Shown here piece by piece: positions 35,113-41,728 of a DNA stretch of 64,000 bases (position 1 is the stretch's first letter; each line of letters opens with the position of its first letter). The notes under the pieces are model-generated. The model ran no database searches, was not told the origin of the DNA, and was given only the letters and a program-made list of their open reading frames with translations. The position numbers were made by a program, and so were the translations under genes. This DNA is from Herbaspirillum rhizosphaerae (lineage in GTDB: Bacteria > Pseudomonadota > Gammaproteobacteria > Burkholderiales > Burkholderiaceae_D), in NCBI RefSeq assembly GCF_001189965.1, contig NZ_LFLU01000006.1:124001-188000 (forward strand). Direction: 5' to 3'.

Positions 35113-35685
35113 GATTCACGTCTTTCATCCGGCCGGTACAAACGCAACGCCTGCCGGCGACGGCGAAGATGCTGTTTGTACAAGCGTATAAACGCCGCTC
35201 GTCTGCGCGGTCATGCGCAGAAGCGGTCAGGGGGAACTGATGGAAAGAGCTGAATCCAGGTTTGTGTGCTCCGGGTCACACGCAGGATGGCTGGGTTCGA
35301 TGCAGGTTGAATCATCACGCAAGTACGACGGTACCGCAGGAACGATTCAGAAGACGGGCGTTGGCCTTATTTCTTCAGAACATCTCTCGATGGGAGGATC
35401 TCTGTGAGTGTACGTTAATTCGAAGCATGTTGCGCTCTTTCTGCCAATCGGGGGATGACTGCGTCCGAACGGGCGCGACATCTGCTCACATGGTCCATAC
35501 GGAACAATATGCGGTGTGCCCTGATAGGGAAAAAGAACACAGGAAGAAGCCGCATCGATACATAAGCCGCCGGAGAAGCAACGCCAACCAGGATTTTCAT
35601 TGAATATGAACTGCAAAAAAAGAAAGCCCCGCAAAGGGCTTTCTTTATCTACGGATGAGAGGGCCAAGCACGGCTCTCTTTGTAT
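35113..35685. other. Intergenic stretch upstream of the glucan synthase gene
   Basis: 573 bases without a convincing gene; short frames here lack family signal. It should carry the glucan-synthase promoter. An inverted repeat GTACAAAC (35136-35143) / GTTTGTAC (35174-35181) lies 24-69 bases upstream of the start and may be regulatory. Base composition becomes AT-richer from about 35.3 kb, marking the left edge of the island. The right end holds the terminator at 35621-35646. Confidence 0.5.
35621..35646 (-). terminator. Rho-independent terminator, minus-strand direction (possibly bidirectional)
   Basis: AGAAAGCCC (35621-35629) and GGGCTTTCT (35636-35644) form a 9-bp stem. On the minus strand seven T follow the stem, 40-70 bases after the stop of the 108-residue gene. 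T residues also follow on the plus strand. Confidence 0.8.
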
Positions 35686-36012
35686 TTAGTCCTGGTAATT
35701 TAATCGCGTTTTTTCTTTGTCGATTGTCAGCGACAGTTTTCCAAGTTTCTTCGGTTCGTTAGGGAGGGCCTCATGACGAAGAGTGCCGCTTTTGCGATTG
35801 GGGAGCCTGACGTGTTCAAGTTCGTCGCCAATTCGCACATTGTATATCTCTGGGCCGGTCTCGCCGTAGGATCTCCCAAACCAAACCTTGTAACCAGAGC
35901 CGGAGCGATCAGGCTCCCAATTGGCATAAAAATCCGCTATGGGCTGAGCGCCTCTTTCAGCAATACCAGAGTTGGTTGACATCAGTTCTGGCGATTCGTT
36001 GTTGTTATCCAT
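35686..36012 (-). CDS. Hypothetical protein of the AT-rich island (108 aa)
   Basis: Starts MDNNNESPELMSTNSG at 36012 behind a good ribosome site (GAGGACGTT then ATG). The centre reads ADFYANWEPDRSGSGYKVWF and the C-terminus is lysine-rich (EPKKLGKLSLTIDKEKTRL). No signal peptide or membrane segment, and no family recognised. It has its own terminator immediately downstream. Codon use is more AT-rich than in the flanking core genes, in line with acquired DNA. First of a series of small minus-strand genes. Confidence 0.65.
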   Translation of the reverse strand: MDNNNESPELMSTNSGIAERGAQPIADFYANWEPDRSGSGYKVWFGRSYGETGPEIYNVRIGDELEHVRLPNRKSGTLRHEALPNEPKKLGKLSLTIDKEKTRLNYQD

Positions 36013-36342
36013 AACGTCCTCTTTGAATGTGGTTGAGCGAATAGTTCGCCGCCAACTTTAATCGATTCGTTTGCTTGTATGAGCGTGCAATAAAGAAGAA
36101 TCTGGAAAAGTGAGACAGGCGGTAAAGTCTCATCAGTATGCGTTGCAGCTTCACGACATTAACGCTCTGTTCCCATGCATTCCCCGGGCAACAGATGCTC
36201 CGCTTCATACTGAACGTGGCCGCCGTCATCCTGTTTGAGATTGTTCGCTGACTGAATATCGAATGCTCAAAAAGAAAGCCCGCAAGGAGCTTTTTTGTTG
36301 TTTTCAAATGGGCGTTACTTGCCGATTGCAGCCGTAGTATCC
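36013..36342. other. Intergenic stretch with island repeat copy a and a weak terminator
   Basis: 330 bases. A 130-codon frame crosses it on the minus strand but overlaps the repeat, the terminator and the end of the Imm33-like gene, and shows no folded-protein signature. The weak stem AAAGC/GCTTT at 36275-36293 with a following T run in either direction resembles a decayed copy of the terminator at 35621. Confidence 0.5.
36309..36336 (-). repeat. Island repeat copy a
   Basis: TGGGCGTTACTTGCCGATTG and the following CAGCCGTA. A degenerate member of the palindromic family with core CCGCTTCTGGCCGATTGCGG. It lies 6 bases beyond the stop of the Imm33-like gene. Confidence 0.6.
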
Positions 36343-36627
36343 CTATATTTTCTCTCGAGTCCATTGCCCCGTCGGTGACGTGCGCCGAGCGCACCATCCC
36401 AATGGAAGGTCAGCAAGCTCAACGATTGAAGAGTCAATATCAACGATGCTTTTGAAGCTAGCGACCACCGCTTCGGAGGCGTCTAATGCTCCATCAGAAT
36501 TTGGAAGAAACTGCCAACCGCCATCATCTTCATCATGTGAAACAAATGAGATTGGACTTGCTCCTTCAACGATTCGTCGATGCGAGATCACGGCCATATT
36601 AGGTGGGTCTGCGAATAGCCAGCTCAT
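36343..36627 (-). CDS. Immunity-protein-like protein, Imm33/DUF2185 type
   Basis: 94 residues from the ATG at 36627 (MSWLFADPPNMAVISHRRIV); a longer frame to 36726 is possible but has no family support. The pattern FADPPN-x-AV, then VEGASPISFVSHDEDDGGWQ and a C-terminal ELADLPLGWCARR, matches small proteins I recall annotated as DUF2185 or Imm33-like, which are believed to be immunity proteins of polymorphic toxins. No toxin gene is adjacent. Such orphan immunity genes often collect in small-gene arrays. The family call is from memory of the motif pattern. Confidence 0.7.
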   Translation of the reverse strand: MSWLFADPPNMAVISHRRIVEGASPISFVSHDEDDGGWQFLPNSDGALDASEAVVASFKSIVDIDSSIVELADLPLGWCARRTSPTGQWTREKI

Positions 36628-36724
36628 AGGTTTCCCAATTTTTTGTAAGTTATAGAGATTGCCAGCTTCTAGCCGATTGCTGACTTTGCTATCGAAGTGT
36701 ATTCGTCCATTTTCTCGAAACAGC

Positions 36725-36750
36725 AAAAAGCCCGCATCTTGCGGGCTTTG
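36725..36750 (-). terminator. Rho-independent terminator of the 78-residue membrane protein gene
   Basis: AAAGCCCGC (36727-36735) and GCGGGCTTT (36741-36749) form a 9-bp stem with a 5-base loop. On the minus strand the stem runs into TTTTT. It lies about 25 bases after the stop at 36775. Confidence 0.85.
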
Positions 36751-36774
36751 CGCTTCTTCGGATGTCCGTTTCGT

Positions 36775-37011
36775 TCATGTTTCAATCTTGCCGATCAGTG
36801 ACTGCTTTAACTGATTTACCGAGTCAAGGAGTGACAAGATGGTCGACCAGAGTACATAAATCAAGAAGAACATACCAACAAAGGGAATCAAAGTGACTAC
36901 GACATAAACAGGGACGTTCTTATTTGTTCGTGCCGCTATTTGCGCAACAAAGACTGCATAAATCAACTGCATGATAAACATTGGTAAGAAACTGATGAGT
37001 GTCGAGCCCAT
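36775..37011 (-). CDS. Small membrane protein (78 aa)
   Basis: Two predicted membrane helices, roughly residues 5-27 and 34-58, and a short charged C-terminal tail (SVNQLKQSLIGKIET). Start at 37011 behind a strong ribosome site (AAGGAAATATT). Function unknown. It has its own terminator. The space between its stop and the terminator contains GATGTCCGTTTCG, possibly a decayed half of the island repeat. Confidence 0.7.
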   Translation of the reverse strand: MGSTLISFLPMFIMQLIYAVFVAQIAARTNKNVPVYVVVTLIPFVGMFFLIYVLWSTILSLLDSVNQLKQSLIGKIET

Positions 37012-37083
37012 AATATTTCCTTTTCTGATTAGTTATAAACATTATGAATTGAGAGACGGGGGCTTATGTTCGTCATGGCTTTA

Positions 37084-37107
37084 CACTCTTAGCCACTTGC
37101 GGACATC
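37084..37107 (-). repeat. Island repeat copy b (left half decayed)
   Basis: CACTCTTAGCCACTTGCGGA and CATC. The right arm TTGCGGACATC is identical to copy d, and the left arm has lost its complement. It lies 73 bases upstream of the small membrane-protein gene. Confidence 0.55.
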
Positions 37108-37115
37108 GCGAACTG

Positions 37116-37140
37116 TATCAAAAAAAACCGCAAATGCGGA
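37116..37140 (-). terminator. Rho-independent terminator downstream of the 185-residue gene
   Basis: CCGCA (37128-37132) and TGCGG (37135-37139) form a short stem. On the minus strand it is followed by eight T. It lies just beyond repeat copy c. Confidence 0.7.
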
Positions 37141-37157
37141 CTTTTTGCTTTTTCGTG

Positions 37158-37188
37158 GATGGCTGCTTCTGGCCGGAAGCGGTCATTC
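37158..37188 (-). repeat. Island repeat copy c, contains the stop codon of the adjacent gene
   Basis: GATGGCTGCTTCTGGCCGGA followed by AGCGGTCATTC. The TGA stop of the 185-residue gene is the complement of TCA at 37183-37185, inside the outer right arm. Confidence 0.75.
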
Positions 37189-37740
37189 CCGCAGCTTACT
37201 AAAAACTGTGACATCGCTACTCGTCGCAAAGATAAATGAGTTTCCGCTAAACGAAAATCCAAATGTGCGGAAGTAATCAGACACGATATGTAGACAGCCT
37301 GTTTGATGACCTTCAATAAAAGGTGACTTATAAGGGCTGCAGAAGAACAGATCAAACTTAGGCCAGTTGGGAGCGGCGCTTTCTAGCGACTCCCCACTTT
37401 TATTGGAGCGAGGCAAACCACCACCGACTATGCCGGCTAGTTTTATTTGTTCGTCTTTTAAGGGGCCGATACCTTCACAAATCAAGGACGATGCAGAATA
37501 CCAATCGCCATCGACCTCGTCGTCGCGCGCGACTTTTTCCCCTTGAGTGCAATCGATCACTCCTCTGCCGGCGCTGGATACAACTAAAAGCAATTCGGAT
37601 CGTTGCGAGAAGCCAACTTCGGTTAAACCTCCGACAGCGAAAGTTCCGGTCTTTTTCCAGCCAGGCGGACAAGGTTGAGATGGAATCTTCGATAACAGCT
37701 GAATGAGTCTTGCACGATTATTTTTTTCGTATTCGTTCAT
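37183..37740 (-). CDS. Conserved hypothetical protein of the island (185 aa)
   Basis: No signal peptide or membrane helix. Recognisable blocks are GTFAVGGLTEVGFSQRSELLL (about residues 32-52), SSAGRGVIDCTQGEKVARDD, CEGIGPLKDEQIKLAGIVGG and the end FGFSFSGNSFIFATSSDVTV. I recall families of unnamed proteobacterial proteins with this pattern, often among small orphan genes, but no known activity. The stop codon is embedded in repeat copy c, followed by a terminator. The start at 37740 has only a modest upstream purine stretch (AGTACATC). Confidence 0.75.
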   Translation of the reverse strand: MNEYEKNNRARLIQLLSKIPSQPCPPGWKKTGTFAVGGLTEVGFSQRSELLLVVSSAGRGVIDCTQGEKVARDDEVDGDWYSASSLICEGIGPLKDEQIKLAGIVGGGLPRSNKSGESLESAAPNWPKFDLFFCSPYKSPFIEGHQTGCLHIVSDYFRTFGFSFSGNSFIFATSSDVTVFSKLRE

Positions 37741-37767
37741 GATGTACTGATACGTTGTTCGTTATGT

Positions 37768-37800
37768 GAGAGTCCGCTTCTGGCCAATTGCGGACATCTC
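37768..37800 (-). repeat. Island repeat copy d (best palindrome)
   Basis: GAGAGTCCGCTTCTGGCCAA followed by TTGCGGACATCTC. The arms GTCCGC and GCGGAC are perfect and are extended by GAGA against ATCTC. It lies 28 bases upstream of the 185-residue gene; no gene ends at it. Confidence 0.8.
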
Positions 37801-37961
37801 AGGACAATATTAGGATGAGACTGGCGTTTGCGTTCAGCAGTAAAAACTGCTGTTTCGCGATTTTAAAATTGGCTCCTGCGCCCAGCAATTAATTCTCTAT
37901 CCCCAAATTTTTGTTACGCACAATTCATCATTGTGACATCACTTTGGGTTAAATTTGTTGC

Positions 37962-37977
37962 CCGTGCATAAGCACGG
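37962..37977 (+). promoter_or_regulatory. Leader hairpin of the first paralogue
   Basis: CCGTGC-ATAA-GCACGG, a perfect 6-bp stem. The hairpin ends exactly 25 bases before the ATG at 38003, with the ribosome site AGAAAGGA inside that 25-base space. The other paralogue has a different-sequence hairpin at the same distance. Confidence 0.6.
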
Positions 37978-38002
37978 TTCCATCAATCTAGAAAGGATTG
38001 TC

Positions 38003-38347
38003 ATGAGCACGGTTACAATTGGCAAACATTGGTTCCCAGCGGGCGGCGGGCAGAATTCCGTGGCGCAACTTGTTGCACCGGCAGATAATAAACAGGGCGT
38101 TATTCTCAGGACAATTAGCTTGGGCAATGGTGGACTTGGTCAGGCCCAAGTCGCTATTTACGCCGATACCCATGCCCCCGCATCACCTGGAGATGGGAAT
38201 ACCAGGCAGATTGCCGTATATAACTCGGCGAACTTCACTTCTTTGATAGTCCCCTACGAAATCCAAGTACCTGCAGGCCTCGGAATTTGGCTCGGATTTA
38301 CAGGTTCCGCACAAGCTCAGCTCACCTACGACTTCATCGACGAGTAA
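38003..38347 (+). CDS. Unknown beta-rich small protein, paralogue 1 (114 aa)
   Basis: Start at 38003 is set by AGAAAGGATTGTC immediately before the ATG; a longer frame from 37955 lacks a ribosome site. No signal peptide, no cysteine, few charges, rich in Gly, Ala, Ile, Val and Thr, so a beta-sandwich or lectin-like fold is plausible. It shares with the convergent gene at 38572 the blocks APADNKQGVILRTISL and PYEIQVPAGLGIW and the end TYDFI; I count about 64 identical positions of 115 by hand. Function unknown. It is the only plus-strand gene of the island and has its own leader hairpin and terminator. Confidence 0.8.
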   Translation: MSTVTIGKHWFPAGGGQNSVAQLVAPADNKQGVILRTISLGNGGLGQAQVAIYADTHAPASPGDGNTRQIAVYNSANFTSLIVPYEIQVPAGLGIWLGFTGSAQAQLTYDFIDE

Positions 38348-38376
38348 TTCTGGCTTGTAATCAGGACATCTGGACG

Positions 38377-38410
38377 AAAAGACGCCCGCAATACACGGAC
38401 GTCTTTTTCG
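38377..38410 (+). terminator. Rho-independent terminator of paralogue 1
   Basis: AAAAGACG (38377-38384) and CGTCTTTT (38400-38407) pair, with an inner CCG/CGG extension and a 7-base loop, then a T run. It lies 30 bases after the stop. Confidence 0.85.
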
Positions 38411-38571
38411 CAGGCGCACCCGATCGCATCTGAAAGATTGCCGCATTGGTTTGGGTACGTTTAAAGGTACGAACGTCATGAAAAAATCATAGATCATCCG
38501 AGCTGCGGTCGACATAGAAAAGCGGTTCGTCATCTTCCCGAGAGCCGCATGTCGATTTTTTCTATTTGAAT

Positions 38572-38922
38572 TTAGACGTTGATGAAGTCGTATGTAATAT
38601 ACGCTTGGCCGCTACCATTAAAGCCTACCCAGATGCCCAAGCCAGCAGGCACTTCAATTTCATAAGGGATAGTCATAGAGATGAACGTGCCCATAGGCGC
38701 ACTATAGACCGCAACTCTCTTGTGAGTGGTGTCACTAGGAGTTGGGGGCGCAGTAAGATCGGCGAAAACAGAGATTTGAGCGGTACCTCCCGCACCTCCA
38801 CTACTTAAAGAGATTGTTCTAAGGATCACCCCCTGTTTATTGTCTGCTGGTGCAACTACCTGTACAACAGTATTAACGGCTATGCTTGGGAAATAATTCT
38901 TTCCTGCCTTAACTCTAGACAT
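38572..38922 (-). CDS. Unknown beta-rich small protein, paralogue 2 (116 aa)
   Basis: Start at 38922 (MSRVKAGKNYFPS) is set by GAGAAAGGAATGACC before the ATG; in-frame ATGs at 38928 and 38955 are less well placed. It is a clear homologue of the gene at 38003: both have APADNKQGVILRTISL, then an AVY strand, PYEI-x-VPAGLGIW, a GF-x-GS-x-QA run and a TYDFI end. The two genes converge, with 224 bases between their stops. The leader (hairpin, 25 bases, ATG) is also shared. No family recognised; the protein lacks a secretion signal. Confidence 0.8.
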   Translation of the reverse strand: MSRVKAGKNYFPSIAVNTVVQVVAPADNKQGVILRTISLSSGGAGGTAQISVFADLTAPPTPSDTTHKRVAVYSAPMGTFISMTIPYEIEVPAGLGIWVGFNGSGQAYITYDFINV

Positions 38923-38947
38923 GGTCATTCCTTTCTCAATTATGAAA

Positions 38948-38963
38948 GCCGTCAATTAACGGC
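38948..38963 (-). promoter_or_regulatory. Leader hairpin of the second paralogue
   Basis: GCCGT-TAATTG-ACGGC on the transcribed strand, a perfect 5-bp stem, again ending 25 bases before the ATG. Its arms differ in sequence from those of the other paralogue, while the following 25 bases are clearly similar. Confidence 0.55.
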
Positions 38964-39172
38964 AATTCAGAATAGCTTGGAATAGATTCATGTGCATGAC
39001 CATTGCATGACTCAAGTGATAAGACTTACTAAATCCACGGATTGTTGATCTTCAAGTTCATCTGATCCGTCGTCACTTAGGACTTCCCATGACTAGGAAG
39101 GGATGGGAAATGGCGCCCGCGGTTAAATCTCACCGCAAATTAACATCGTCGTACGATCAGAGATGTCTACCC

Positions 39173-39206
39173 GATGTTGTCCGTTTTTGGCCGAGAGCAG
39201 CCGTCA
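39173..39206 (-). repeat. Island repeat copy e, contains the stop codon of the adjacent gene
   Basis: GATGTTGTCCGTTTTTGGCC followed by GAGAGCAGCCGTCA. The complement of TCA at 39204-39206 is the TGA of the 161-residue gene. Confidence 0.7.
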
Positions 39207-39689
39207 GCTTTTCTGAATTCGAGATGCCTTCCAATGCTTGACTAACGTTGTCTTTTTTTGCTTGGCAGGCCAGATGAAGAGTGAATATACGTCCTCCGCT
39301 GGTTCATATTCCGATTGGATGGTCTCAATACCACTTACGGCATATAACAAACGGTAGGAACCAGGCGGAACTTTGATGCGTCGCGCCACCGATAGCGATT
39401 CGGAGCCGCCCATAATTGCCAAATCGCCGGAGGGTAGATGAATACTTGCCTCTATCACGTGATCAAATTCATCAATTGAATATGCAGGCTCGTGTGGCTC
39501 AACATGAACATTGAGCAACACATCCGCATTGCGCAAGGTACCTAGGCCTAAGGTTGAGTTTCCGATAGCGATCATCCATTCTTCCGAGTTTTCCCCTGTC
39601 CAGAGTGAAGCAAAATCTTCTTCAGATACTTCATCCATCACAACAACCTGAAAATAGTCCGCAAAGACTTGATAGCTATAAGTTGTCAT
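39204..39689 (-). CDS. Hypothetical protein of the island (161 aa)
   Basis: A soluble, acidic protein with no signal peptide. Blocks are MTTYSYQVFADYFQVVVMDE at the start, WMIAIGNSTLGLGTLRNADV, and VPPGSYRLLYAVSGIETIQS followed by VYSLFIWPA. The alternating hydrophobic pattern suggests a beta-rich fold. The strong acidity and isolated small-gene setting resemble immunity proteins, but no family is recognised. The stop codon lies in repeat copy e. Upstream sequence GCAACGGGGACAATTT gives an adequate ribosome site (GGGGA). Confidence 0.7.
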   Translation of the reverse strand: MTTYSYQVFADYFQVVVMDEVSEEDFASLWTGENSEEWMIAIGNSTLGLGTLRNADVLLNVHVEPHEPAYSIDEFDHVIEASIHLPSGDLAIMGGSESLSVARRIKVPPGSYRLLYAVSGIETIQSEYEPAEDVYSLFIWPAKQKKTTLVKHWKASRIQKS

Positions 39690-39734
39690 AAATTGTCCCC
39701 GTTGCTCGTATGTTGCCGATTATCTCCGCATATT

Positions 39735-39766
39735 GGATGTCCACTTCTGGCCGGTTGCGGACGTCA
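39735..39766 (-). repeat. Island repeat copy f, contains the stop codon of the adjacent gene
   Basis: GGATGTCCACTTCTGGCCGG followed by TTGCGGACGTCA. The complement of TCA at 39764-39766 is the TGA of the 107-residue membrane-protein gene. Confidence 0.75.
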
Positions 39767-40087
39767 GTTAGATTTGCGAATTATGAGTAGAGCAATCGCA
39801 CTAACAAGGGATACATTCGCGAGCACAGGTAAGTAGCAAGAGAGAAGAAATCCTAATGGTGCATCGTCATAAAAAACGGTAACTGGATTGATAGTTAACG
39901 GTTGGCCGGGCAATGCGCCATTTGGGAGGAATAGAAAATTCCAAATTGTTGAAAAAAGGAACGCGCAGAAAAACAGAACAGCAACACTCTTCAAACTATT
40001 TGACCACGACAGCCAAGCTGCTCCTAGCCACAACACTGGAATAATCCAACCCGCAATTCGCCATAAAGAATAAGCAAAATGTTCCAT
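39764..40087 (-). CDS. Small membrane protein (107 aa)
   Basis: Three membrane helices, roughly residues 10-27, 34-53 and 76-103, with a short loop LFLPNGALPGQPLTINPVTV between helices two and three. Length and topology resemble small unnamed inner-membrane proteins. No family is recognised. Start at 40087 follows AAGGGGTTTCTGAAG, a good ribosome site. Its stop codon is part of repeat copy f, which links this gene to the repeat array. Confidence 0.7.
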   Translation of the reverse strand: MEHFAYSLWRIAGWIIPVLWLGAAWLSWSNSLKSVAVLFFCAFLFSTIWNFLFLPNGALPGQPLTINPVTVFYDDAPLGFLLSCYLPVLANVSLVSAIALLIIRKSN

Positions 40088-40116
40088 CTTCAGAAACCCC
40101 TTCTTTTTGTTTGTTG

Positions 40117-40146
40117 TTAGTCCGTTATTGGCCGGTTGCTGTCCTT
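40117..40146 (-). repeat. Island repeat copy g
   Basis: TTAGTCCGTTATTGGCCGGT followed by TGCTGTCCTT. It lies 57 bases beyond the stop of the 156-residue gene and 29 bases upstream of the 107-residue gene. Confidence 0.7.
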
Positions 40147-40203
40147 GGTGAGCCTACATAACTACCCATTTTCACATCCTCTCATCCAAGGAAGCACATG
40201 CTC

Positions 40204-40674
40204 CTAACGGAACCAGCCGTACGGAAAACCGTAGCGCCATATGTTCAATAGTTCGCCGGAACTCTCCACGCCACAGATCGACATTATTTTGTCGAAATAA
40301 ACCAAAAGTTGGTCACGTTCTTCAGATTCCGAACTATCAAAGTTGGCGAGTGTAAGTTTCATTACTCTGAGGACGGTCGAACGCTGCGGTCGTGCAGGCA
40401 ATGCATTGATTAGCGTTTGGACGGTCGTATCCACCGCCGCTTGTGCTTCTAGCCTCTGGACTTCATTCATCGCACCGGGGTAAGCCGAAGCGACATCCGG
40501 ATCAAACTTATGTTCTGACTGCAGACTGCGCAGACGCTGAATGACGTCGGGCGTTAAAGACAATTTGTGGTCATTGACGCTGGTTGGCCAAATGTAAAAG
40601 GCTAGACCAGATAGTCCCGTAGCGACAATCGCGACGACCAAAATGACAATACCGGCAAGTATTTTGAGAAACAT
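40204..40674 (-). CDS. Membrane-anchored hypothetical protein, possibly DUF4844-like (156 aa)
   Basis: An N-terminal membrane anchor (ILAGIVILVVAIVATGLSGL, residues 5-24) is followed by a helical soluble domain outside or inside the inner membrane. The C-terminal part, CGVESSGELLNIWRYGFPYG, and the preceding MKLTLANFDSSESEERDQLL, remind me of the DUF4844 family of unknown function; this is a tentative recognition. Start at 40674 follows a weak ribosome site. It sits between repeat copies h and g. Confidence 0.65.
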   Translation of the reverse strand: MFLKILAGIVILVVAIVATGLSGLAFYIWPTSVNDHKLSLTPDVIQRLRSLQSEHKFDPDVASAYPGAMNEVQRLEAQAAVDTTVQTLINALPARPQRSTVLRVMKLTLANFDSSESEERDQLLVYFDKIMSICGVESSGELLNIWRYGFPYGWFR

Positions 40675-40730
40675 CGATTCCCACCCTGTTGATATAGTTA
40701 TATCCGAATAATAGCTGAATCAGTATATGG

Positions 40731-40761
40731 GGATGCCCGCTTCTGGCCGATTGCGGACTTT
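40731..40761 (-). repeat. Island repeat copy h
   Basis: GGATGCCCGCTTCTGGCCGA followed by TTGCGGACTTT. A near-consensus copy lying between the 129-residue gene (stop 40926) and the 156-residue gene (start 40674). Confidence 0.8.
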
Positions 40762-40925
40762 TGCGCTGTGTATTCGGGATGAGACAATCTGCCACAGCCG
40801 GAAGATGATCTAACGTTGACGCTCCTCACAACACTACTTTAATAACGACACTTCAATTAAGAAGGTTCGCTCATCTTCCACCTGTTTATTGCTTAAAAAG
40901 CAGTAATTTAAGCGCCCAATCTTCA

Positions 40926-41315
40926 TTAGCTTAAAAAGGAATTCACCTTTGTTCGAATAGATAGCCCGCTCTGCACTTTTTCCTCGCCTTTGGGAATTGG
41001 CTTCAACAATGCAGAATATTCGCCTTTGGTTTCAAAGCTGAGTTCTTCCGGGATGCTCACTTCGAACGGTTTACTCACCAACGATGGATCGCCCAAAACC
41101 ACTCTTTTCAAGGAATCTACAGATGATGACCAATAAGCTTTTGTAACAAAGGGAGAACGAGGATCGTCTTCTTCAAAATTTTTATTGTATGGCTGAGTCT
41201 GCACGTAAGTATTAGTGGCAACTCTATAGATACCATCCGCAATCTGCTCTACATCACCGTCAATTTCCGAAAGAGGTGTCCATGTGTGCAAATTAAAAAT
41301 CCTACTCCATTCCAT
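40926..41315 (-). CDS. Hypothetical protein of the island (129 aa)
   Basis: Starts MEWSRIFNLHTWTPLSEIDG at 41315, chosen because TAAGGA lies 6 bases before this ATG; an ATG two codons upstream overlaps the ribosome site. Soluble, no membrane helix. The middle reads IYRVATNTYVQTQPYNKNFE and the C-terminus is charged (LLKPIPKGEEKVQSGLSIRT). No family recognised. Its 3' end is followed by an AT-rich stretch and then repeat copy h, 160 bases away. Confidence 0.65.
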   Translation of the reverse strand: MEWSRIFNLHTWTPLSEIDGDVEQIADGIYRVATNTYVQTQPYNKNFEEDDPRSPFVTKAYWSSSVDSLKRVVLGDPSLVSKPFEVSIPEELSFETKGEYSALLKPIPKGEEKVQSGLSIRTKVNSFLS

Positions 41316-41712
41316 CGACATTCCTTAGCACTACGGTCATGAGACTATTAAAAGCTGATTGATCACAGGTCTAATTGATTCTAAATCAGATGGAGTAGCA
41401 AATCATATTGTTAGTATTTGACTAGGAGCTAACGACCGCTACTGGCCGATCGCCGACGTTAACCTGGGATGCGTCGCGCCAAATCGGCTATTTACTGCCC
41501 CAATCACTGAGGCGCAGTATTGCCGCAGTTTGAGCAAGTCCGGTCAGGTGGCTGTCGAGTAGTCTTCGCGTGACAACTCAAGCAGCACTTTGAGACGCAT
41601 TGGCGCGATTGGAATGCTATTTCGCAGTGAGGTTAAAACACAATTGACTGGCCAAGATCAACCCAATTGCGCAAGTTAAATGCAATCGATTGGTCAAGTC
41701 GAATGCAATTAG
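41316..41712. other. Intergenic right part of the island: repeat copy i and degenerate 23-bp repeats
   Basis: About 400 bases with no gene. It holds repeat copy i (41431-41462) with no gene ending at it, and the 23-bp direct repeats at 41641-41728. No transposase remnant could be read. Confidence 0.5.
41431..41462 (-). repeat. Island repeat copy i
   Basis: TAACGACCGCTACTGGCCGA followed by TCGCCGACGTTA. The outermost TAACG/CGTTA arms pair perfectly. It marks the right end of the repeat array, upstream of the 129-residue gene. Confidence 0.7.
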
Positions 41713-41728
41713 CTGGTCAAGCAATGCG
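41641..41728. repeat. Degenerate 23-bp direct repeats at the island edge
   Basis: Four consecutive units start with CAAT: 41641-41663, 41664-41682 (shortened to 19 bp), 41683-41705 and 41706-41728. Units 1, 3 and 4 share CAAT-YRRYTGGYCAAG. A further CAATT follows at 41729. Confidence 0.6.

Noticed and set aside
36005..36397. A 130-codon minus-strand frame
   Set aside because: It overlaps repeat copy a, a terminator-like hairpin and the end of the Imm33-like gene, and its translation shows no family or folded pattern.
36309..41462. A classical chromosomal integron cassette array
   Set aside because: No integrase gene was found. Of the nine palindromes only copy f has an adjoining ATCTAAC that fits RYYYAAC, and no GTTRRRY partner lies at the proper distance. 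Copy i has TAACG/CGTTA arms that do not satisfy both cores.
36309..41462. A CRISPR array
   Set aside because: The repeats are diverged and lie hundreds of bases apart with genes between, so there are no regular spacers and no cas genes.
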